NCBI RefSeq assembly: GCF_003473485.1
Contig: NC_053049.1
Location: forward strand, 32,013,292 to 32,077,291
Direction of reading: 5' to 3'
DNA length: 64,000 bases
Source of the DNA: Medicago truncatula
Taxonomy: Eukaryota; Streptophyta; Magnoliopsida; Fabales; Fabaceae
This document shows positions 57,591-64,000 of the stretch, one piece after another. Made by a program: the position numbers and the translations under genes. Within the stretch, counting starts at the first letter, position 1. Every line of letters begins with the position of its first letter. Under the pieces are notes generated by a model. It was not told where the DNA came from, did not search any database, and worked only from the letters and a program-made list of their open reading frames with translations.

Positions 57591-57850
57591 AAGTAGCTGG
57601 TGTTCTTGCCAATTATGGTTTAGGCATGCAATCTATCACTTACTGGCATGATGCTCTTGAATTTACTAGATCATGCTATATTAATAACAAAGCTGGTTGG
57701 CCAAATTTTAGATTTTCATCTTCATTTTGGGAGTTTTGGTCTAGTCCCCTCTCTTTTGTCCTCTTTTTCTCTCTTCAACCAATTTTGGGTTGGTTAACTC
57801 TTTGCTACCACCTTTTTCACCTACAAAGAAAGTCGAATGTTTAAAGATAT

Positions 57851-58246
57851 TAAATAAAAATTATCAGTATTAATGCAACGTTTCTATTAAATATTTTCTC
57901 TTATACATACAAAAATTTGTTAAATGGTTGAATCGCGTCAGTTGTGGATTTTATTTAGTTATATAGTCGGGAAAAAAATTATGTACGTATATAAGAAAGT
58001 CAATATGATAATGTTTTGAAAACTAATGACTATTTTAAAAATATCAAAATTAATGTAGTATTTTTATTGAATAACTAATGACTATTCAATGTTTGCACCT
58101 CACCTATTGCAGATTTTATGTGTTTTTATCTGTAGAAACAAATTTATATACATATATGAGAAAATCAATATGATAAAATACTGAAACTCGTGACTACTTT
58201 CAAAATATAAACATTAATCAATACCCAATATACAACCCATCATCCA
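57851..58246. other. intergenic, no gene seen
   Basis: AT-rich; ATATGAGAAA.TCAATATGATAA recurs at about 57990 and 58155. Confidence 0.3.
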
Positions 58247-58372
58247 CTGATGCGCAACACATTCATACCTTCAATTTCTGTTAGAAAAATAAAATGTGAA
58301 AGGAGTCTCCTGATGCGCAACACATTCATACCTTCAATTTCTGTTAGAAAAATAAAATGTGAAAGGAGTCTC
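58247..58372. repeat. perfect 63-bp tandem duplication
   Basis: Unit CTGATGCGCAACACATTCAT...AAAGGAGTCTC occurs at 58247-58309 and again at 58310-58372 without visible difference. Because 63 is divisible by 3, the plus frame 58250-58501 carries the 21-residue unit MRNTFIPSISVRKIKCERSLL twice. I do not recognise the protein, and the ORF may be fortuitous. Confidence 0.9.
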
Positions 58373-58505
58373 CTTGACGGAGCTCTTGATAGACTTTTAG
58401 CAAGTGTATTAAAAATGCATCAAAGTGATAAAATTTATAAATTTGTTTCAACATGGATTGTTTCAATCTCAACTTGGCAATTTAATTATATTAAGATTTA
58501 ACAAA

Positions 58506-58530
58506 TGGGGGGTGGGGGGGGGGGGGGGGG
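58506..58530. repeat. G-rich homopolymer tract
   Basis: GGGGGGT followed by about 17 G residues. Length may be unreliable in sequence data. Confidence 0.85.
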
Positions 58531-59298
58531 TATGCAAAGCATATATTTGAGTTTAACCAACAATAAAAATGAAAATAAATTGTTTTGGAAAATAATAGAG
58601 ATAAAACGATCAGGTCTTTTGAATCAATTAATTCTTGTTGTTTGGTGATTGCACCTAGTCTCTGGTCAAATCTCTTGATTCATAACCCTCTTATAAAACT
58701 ACAACACCCTAGTCTTTTAGGTGAGTCCGTAACCATTGAAGGTTTGATACGAACGTTAATTTAAATGTCATAACTCAACAATTATCTATCTCTAACTTAA
58801 TTTGTTAAGTTAATCAGATTTCCTAAGTCAGATTTAAAAGCTATTCATATAAATTCTAAGAACCATTCATATATTTAAAAAGATAGGGTTAGTAGTCATT
58901 GATAAACATAAAAAAACATTAGAAAGAAAATCTACATAAAACTAATATTATAATTACATTGAAAAGAGTTTATACAATAAACATGATTCAAACATATCAA
59001 ATTAAAACCATCTAAGACCTAATCAAAAGAATTTAGTTACTCATGTTCATAGAAATAAACAACATAGAAAAGGAAAAAAAAAAAAAAATTGTTGTTGCCG
59101 ACGTTGTTCTTGAATTTTCTTTCTAATCACTGTGTTGTTTGGCATGCTGTAGCTATTCAATCCCTCTTCTCGTTATGCATTTGTTCCTCGCGCAACACTT
59201 TCTTCCCAAAACCGTGATATCCCTCAATATTGTGTGCTGATGCCTTTTTATACACCGACTAAGACTAATGTTTTTCCATTTAACAATAGGATTGAAAA
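58531..59298. other. intergenic, no gene seen
   Basis: AT-rich sequence; 59080-59290 has moderate GC but no ORF of note. Confidence 0.3.
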
Positions 59299-60180
59299 CT
59301 GTAACATCTCATACTGCTTTTAGGATCGTCGAGTGACCCCATAAACCAACAGGAGTTAGCGTGCTTCCAGTAAACTTTGCATAAGGTTGACCATCCTAAA
59401 ATTGCTCCAAGTCAAGCATGCTTAATGTAACAATCGGTTTTTAGCTAAAATTATTTTAATTATTTATGATATGTGTTTATGAGTGTTTATATATGCTTAA
59501 TTGCTTATGTGTGTATTTTGATTGAGATTAAAGGATTTTTAGCCTAGAAGAGTATTTTAGTCATTTTTAAGGCTAAGGGTCTTTTGGTGAGTTGGGGGTA
59601 AATTAGCAATTTTGGTAGAAAGATTATTTTTAGTGTTTTGGGAGAGATATTTTTATTAAGTTAGAAGTAATCAGTGATAATTATTTTAAGATGGTAAAAT
59701 AATGAGATTCTTAAAATAATGAGATGAATTAATGAGTAGTAATTCTTTAGAATTTGTTAGTAAGAATTTTAGACCCGTTGTGAATATTAGAAACGTAGCT
59801 TATTGGAGAGTAGTATATATACTTAACTCATGAAAGAAAATTAGGGTTAGAAATGTTTCATTCTCATAAGATAGAGTGGCTAGAGAGAAGAATAGAAGAG
59901 GAAGAACTTGGAGAGGAAGAAAGCTAGAGCCAATGAGCTAGAGGGGAGAGCGAAGCCATAACTAGTGGCTTTGAAGCTTTGAGTTAAGGGGCATATAACT
60001 ATTTCAACAAATAAGCCATACCCTCATTTTTCTACTTATGGGTCATAAGTGCTTTCGTGTGAATTATGATTTTGATGTTAATTTTCGTGCTCCTAGTTGA
60101 TGGGTAATTATGGGTATGTTAAATTTCATGGAATTGATGTGTTTAGATGTTCAAGTTCATAGTTGATGTTTGAAAAGTAG
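59299..60180 (+). mobile_element. gypsy-like LTR fragment
   Basis: Starts near TGTAACATCTCATACTGC (59302), a typical Tekay/Del-type LTR beginning. It contains phrases frequent in such LTRs (GGATTTTTAGCCTAGAAGAG, TTGAGTTAAGGGGCATATAA). No right terminus, TSD or internal region; it abuts the LINE debris at 60200. Confidence 0.35.
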
Positions 60181-60199
60181 TTTCAGAACCTTCCCTATG

Positions 60200-61555
60200 T
60201 CGGTGGTAAACAACTATCTGCCTCTCTAACTGTGTCTATGCATTAGCATTTGTAACAACAATCTCTTGCTCCATTACACGCATCATTATGCTGAGATGCG
60301 TCCAACCGTAAGGTGTCATCACCTTCATCAGATTGTTGCACCGTAGCTCCTCTCCCAAGGGCGGAATTATCATTACTAATATCATCTTGCTGAGTAGGTG
60401 CCACCGTAGCAAAGGCCTTGGATGAACCAACACCCTCGAGGTTGTTTTTAAGCTTCCACCATTGTTTTAGTCTTTGAGAATGAACTGGTTTTTTACCCTT
60501 GTCGATTAGCTGCTCAACATTGTTCTCCCTTTGTGGATGTAACCAACGAAATGAAGTGACATTGTGTCCGATACTCTAAAAAACGTACAAAATTCAGGAA
60601 GACCCACATATTCTATAGCAACAGGAAACGCGAAGCCTTCCCGCTATATCATGACCTCATAAAAAATATCCTCCGAAAGATCCAAATCCACAAGAATATG
60701 CGCATAATGGCCATACAATCTATTTCTTGTTACATTATCAATCAGTAATTGTATTCCCACTGCCCCCGCAATCTCAAACAAGGTCCTCTCCATCCAATAT
60801 TCTAGTGGTAATTCCTATAACCGAATCCAGACTTGAGAATGAGTTTGTTTTTACGTGTTAATGTTGAAGTCCTTTGTACACTCAAACAATCTTAGTAATC
60901 CCGATTTCAAGCTAACAGTACCGACTGCCCAAACGGTGCGCATATCATCTTGTGAGGCAGAAAAGAATTCGTAAAACCCCCCAACAAAGAGAGAGCAAAT
61001 GCCACAAACCCTTTACTTTCCACAACTTTTGTAGATTGACGATGATGTCTTTGGAGGAATAGGGCTTATCCCCTTTGTTCATAACCAGTCGTCCGCGAAG
61101 GTTGGTTTTGCAAGCATCTAATCCACGATACTTCCTCCGTCCCATAATAAATGAGTCATTTGCAAAAAAAAAAAAGTGTTCCAAAATAACTGAATCATTT
61201 TACTTTTCAATACAATATTAATTATTTTTTTCCCTTTATAACTTTAATTAATACTACTTTCATCATTCCCAATTCAATATATTCCACTTTACATTTATGA
61301 CAGTGGAAAGTACACCAATACTTAACAAGTGCATTTAAAATTATTTTTCTCTCTCCTTCATTTATACATTTTTCTTAATACGTGTGAAATGAGCTTTTGA
61401 CTCAGTTAATCCGGAACGGAGGGAGTAGTATACAACATCCGTGATTTTTATAGACAAAGTTTCCCCACGGATGGTAGGCACAGGAAGAGGGTCTGATTGC
61501 ACCGGTGTACGACGCAGTGCCTGAGCAAATCTCATTAAATTTGTGCATTGAATTT
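60200..61555 (-). pseudogene. LINE ORF1 (DUF4283, zinc-knuckle type), split by a Stowaway MITE
   Basis: On the minus strand the frame starts at about 61550: RFAQALRRTPVQSDPLPVPT, then IRGETLSIKITDVVY up to 61431. The Stowaway MITE at 61131-61425 interrupts it. It resumes at 61128 with RGLDACKTNLRGRLVMNKGD, KPYSSKDIIVNLQKLWKVKG, then WHLLSLCWGVLRI, RTVWAVGTVSLKSGLLRL, FNINT and QVWIRL..LPLEYWMERTL down to DLDLSEDIFYEV and LPEFCT near 60600. These are the DUF4283 and following region of plant LINE ORF1, an RNA-binding accessory protein. Several stops and shifts exist even without the MITE. The 5' start and the RT part are absent. Confidence 0.75.
61131..61425. mobile_element. Stowaway MITE inside LINE ORF1 (295 bp)
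   Basis: Starts CTTCCTCCGTCCCATAATAA and ends CCGGAACGGAGGGAG. TA flanks at 61129-61130 and 61426-61427. Removing it joins the two halves of the DUF4283 frame. Confidence 0.9.
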
Positions 61556-61566
61556 AGAAACTTATA

Positions 61567-61824
61567 CTCCCTCCGTCCCATAATACATGACACAGTTGAT
61601 CCTATTACGCATACCGATGCATAATTTTGAGCTTAAATATCTTGAATAATATATTAGAAAAAATTATGAAAATTTGATAGTTAGAAAATACTCATCGGGA
61701 CGAATCTAAAGACATCTTATATGATATTATTTATCTTTGTATATTAGTAGACAAATATGATCAAAGTAAGTTAGATCAAAATTTAATATTTTCAAATGGG
61801 TTATTTATTGTAGGTCGGAGGGAG
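61567..61824. mobile_element. Stowaway-type MITE (258 bp)
   Basis: Starts CTCCCTCCGTCCCATAATAC and ends TGTAGGTCGGAGGGAG. TA flanks at 61565-61566 and 61825-61826. The core differs from the 61131 element, so this is a different subfamily. Confidence 0.9.
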
Positions 61825-61826
61825 TA

Positions 61827-62831
61827 TTTAGTATGACAAATTTGTGGCACAAATGGAATACATGCCTTGCATATTGCATAATTCATGTCAAACTGGAGTA
61901 ATTGCTCATTGGCTCATATACTCATTCGTCTGTGAATGAGAGAGTGATACAATAAAATTATAAAAATATATACTAATACGTTTTTTATACCACATGCATA
62001 AAAAATGACAAAACTCAAGTAGAATCCAAAAAAACGTGTGTGGCTATGACATTTTAAAAAAGAGTCATCATCATACTATTTCATCATTTCTGCCCTTGTT
62101 TTCACTTTTTGGTTGGACTGCACTTTTGACATAAATTCATAGTCAACTTAGTAGGATAGTGATTTTTTCTTTTGGCCTTTAGAGAAGAATACCCGAAAAC
62201 AATCCTTGAAAACATGAGAAAAGAAAATAGAAAAGCAATAAAATAAACAAAATCATTTTATTTGATGAAAAAAAGTGAATCTTGAATTTTTGCTCTGAAA
62301 ATATATCTTACAAAATTTAACATTTAAGTCAATATCAATCCACTTAGGTTCGTTTGATGTTTTTGTTTGAAACTTTAAGGTGTGTTATTTTTAAAGTCCT
62401 CAGTTCAATTCTCTTCGGTATCAATTTCGAAGTTAGTTTGACTACTTAAAAAAATTATTTAAGTCACTAGCAATCACGTTAATATTTCTTTTAGTTTTTC
62501 TTGACAAAAACAAAATTATATTCATTCATTCAAATTAAAAGAATACATCAGAATCACCATTGTTAAAAACATAAAGGGCGAATCTGCGAACAAACTCACA
62601 ACATTTAAGTTAATAGCATACAACAACAAAATGCCTACAAATAATATGATAAAATCTAAATCACCAGAATAACAATGTTTATGGATCTGCAACGTTGACG
62701 TCCAAATCATTGATTGAATCTGTGATTGACTGAAGTTGGTCTTTCAATAAGAACCAAACGAACACCGCAACAAGACGCGAAATCAAACAGCGCCGCACAA
62801 GACGACGAACAACACAACACCTAACAACACA
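61827..62831. other. intergenic, no gene seen
   Basis: AT-rich; an A/C-rich stretch (AACAACACAACACC) at 62800-62830. No ORF supported. Confidence 0.35.
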
Positions 62832-63434
62832 ACACATTAATCTTTTAAATATATTAAATATCTAATCTTTTAGATATTTTCCGGACTTACTTTATATATT
62901 GATCATTCTAAATTTAATTTTAATCACAAAATTAATTTTACAATCTTTTTTTGTTTTGGCTTTAGGCGGAGGGAGTAACACTACTTAAAAACTCACACAC
63001 ACAAGACGACGAAATCACAAAAAAAAAACACAAAAGAAAACATTTGATATATGTGAAGATCATTTATTTAGATGAAAGAAAGGAAAAAGAAAATATGCAG
63101 ATGGGTGATTGTAGGTCAAAAAATGACCTAAAACAACATCTCTTCGATAAGTGAAAGAGAAACAAAATTTAGAGAGAAGTTGAAATTTCTCTCACTAAAA
63201 AACTAGGATTAATTGTATAGAGGTGGGTGTTATAGAAGAAAATTGTTGTTTGGCTCTTTACCACATTAATCTTTTAAATATATTAAATATCTAATCTTTT
63301 AGATATTTTTCGGACTTACTTTATATATTGATCATTCTAAATTTAATTTTAATCACATAATTAATTTTACAATTTTTTTTTGTTTTGGCTTTAGGCGGAG
63401 TGAGTAACACTACTTAAAAACTCACACACACAAA
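62832..63434. repeat. direct duplication, about 173-bp units 430 bp apart
   Basis: CACATTAATCTTTTAAATAT through GGCTTTAGGCGGAG.GAGTAA to AAAAACTCACACACACAA occurs at 62832-63004 and 63262-63434 with very few differences. Each unit ends in GGCGGAGGGAGTAA-like text, recalling a Stowaway right end. The spacer (63005-63261) is unrelated AT-rich sequence. Confidence 0.85.
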
Positions 63435-63792
63435 TGAAAGATGTCGGGTTTAAATCTTGATAACCATTAAAATATACATTCAAACAATCTTGATATTGAG
63501 CTAGATCTCACTCTTTCCTTCAAAGAATTGAGCTAGGTCTCAGAGACAATTAATTATTGTACGATCTAGTCAACTAAATTCGTGATTCACTCACGATCAT
63601 AATGACGCATTTTAATTTTTTAATCACTATATATAATGATAATAAACGAGTAATTAACATAAATAAACAAATATCATAAATAATTTTAAAAGTTACAATT
63701 GTCTTTGGAAATATCAATCGGCTTTCAACTTTTATTAATTAAAAATATATTTTTGGTCAAAACAAAATTAATAAAATAAGTCATTTTCTTCT
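63435..63792. promoter_or_regulatory. upstream region of the probable WRKY gene
   Basis: AT-rich, no coding sequence; contains TTTTGGTCAAA near 63753, including a TGGTCAA-like string. Leads to the TATA box at 63793. Confidence 0.35.
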
Positions 63793-63800
63793 TATAAATA
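63793..63800 (+). promoter_or_regulatory. TATA box of the gene starting at 63888
   Basis: TATAAATA within TTCTTATAAATAGTTAGC, followed by a C/T-rich leader (CACCCCCTCCCTCCC, CTTTTTTTTCTCC) and an ATG 88 bases downstream, the usual plant arrangement. Confidence 0.6.
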
Positions 63801-63887
63801 GTTAGCAAGGCTTCAAGTTGATCATGCTCCACCATCAAATTGCTTGCTTCACCCCCTCCCTCCCAAAAACTGTCTTTTTTTTCTCCA

Positions 63888-64000
63888 ATGGACAATGATA
63901 ATTGTGATCTCTTTTCTATTGTTCGTAGCTGCAAAGCTACCACCTTTGCTACTCCTACCACCAATTTTGAAACTCTACCTCCAACTCTAACCACCACAAC
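63888..64000 (+). CDS. N-terminus of a probable group IIe WRKY transcription factor (partial)
   Basis: ATG in CCAATGGAC context opens 37 codons to the window edge: MDNDNCDLFSIVRSCKATTF, then ATPTTNFETLPPTLTTT. The start M(D/E).D.DL..(V/I)VR(S/G)C followed by a Thr/Ser-rich linker resembles the N-termini of WRKY22/27/29-type (group IIe) proteins, which act in immune and senescence transcription. No WRKYGQK domain lies inside the window, so the call rests on about 15 residues plus a good TATA box and leader. The reverse-strand frame 63725-63997 is its shadow. Confidence 0.45.
   Translation, partial: MDNDNCDLFSIVRSCKATTFATPTTNFETLPPTLTTT

Larger units (their letters stand above)
56316..57850 (+). 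pseudogene. LINE zf-RVT/RNase H remnant interrupted by three MITEs
   Basis: Plus-strand coding debris appears in three pieces. The first is HWRLIHGKVPTDDNLMLRGC at about 56318-56388, the zf-RVT start. The second is HPGLSACGGIFRDYNANALF at about 56750-56815, the beginning of an RNase H (RVT_3) domain. The third is NQVAGVLANYGLGMQSITYW and ARSCYINNKAGWPNFRF-like text at about 57590-57720, the end of that domain. MITEs at 56389-56718, 56828-57310 and 57314-57590 separate them. The central RNase H part is missing. The piece order and strand match plant LINE ORF2. Confidence 0.6.

Noticed and set aside
63725-63997. 90-codon minus frame at the right edge
   Set aside because: Shadow of the plus-strand leader and the WRKY-like start, where TATA and start context favour the plus strand.
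1-64000. CRISPR arrays, bacterial operons or phage genes
   Set aside because: None of the repeats has CRISPR spacing, and all genes show eukaryotic introns or plant families.

Overview
This is plant nuclear DNA. Genes have GT-AG introns, the sequence is AT-rich, coding islands are far apart, and much of the rest is transposon debris. A two-exon gene for a six-cysteine secreted peptide of the NCR type (3916-4216) is the best taxonomic clue. NCR families of this kind are known from inverted-repeat-lacking-clade legumes, so a Medicago-like species is the most likely source (inference; no search was run).

Host genes, left to right: the 3' end of an unidentified membrane-protein gene (up to 336); the NCR-like gene; an S-adenosylmethionine decarboxylase gene on + with its TATA box, a two-codon uORF, a conserved 51-codon uORF and an intronless main ORF (13279-15450); a conserved unknown protein (23679-24104); a four-EF-hand calmodulin-like protein (27407-27892); a decayed F-box/FBD remnant on - (about 30536-31010); a complete ten-exon P4-ATPase (aminophospholipid flippase) on - (38799-31855, 1210 aa predicted); a large Pro/Ala/Lys-rich arabinogalactan-type cell-wall protein in two exons on + (50924-52977); and, at the right edge, a TATA box and first codons of a probable group IIe WRKY factor (63888 onward). 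These genes do not form one pathway. They are independent loci.

Mobile DNA fills the rest. Items with target-site duplications (TSDs) visible in the sequence: a 755-bp Mutator-type element with 176-bp TIRs (2540-3294, 9-bp TSD); a 1418-bp solo LTR (7831-9248, 5-bp TSD) inside an older LTR-like block (about 6386-10963); a 408-bp Mutator-type MITE (11052-11459, 9-bp TSD); a 4765-bp PIF/Harbinger transposon (16257-21021, TSD TTA) with an intact SANT/Myb-like ORF and a dead transposase, inserted in a LINE (15866-22690) and itself carrying two MITEs; Tourist-like MITEs with TTA TSDs (29520-29879, 56828-57310); a hAT MITE (46446-46774, 8-bp TSD); a 314-bp MITE (41844-42157); and four clean Stowaway MITEs with TA TSDs. 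There are also a Helitron remnant, several LINE fragments (ORF1/DUF4283, RT, RNase H) and tRNA-derived SINE copies. Local tandem duplications occur in P4-ATPase intron 1, at 39945-41840, 58247-58372 and 62832-63434.

Exon boundaries were read by eye from splice signals and frame continuity and may be off by a base or two.
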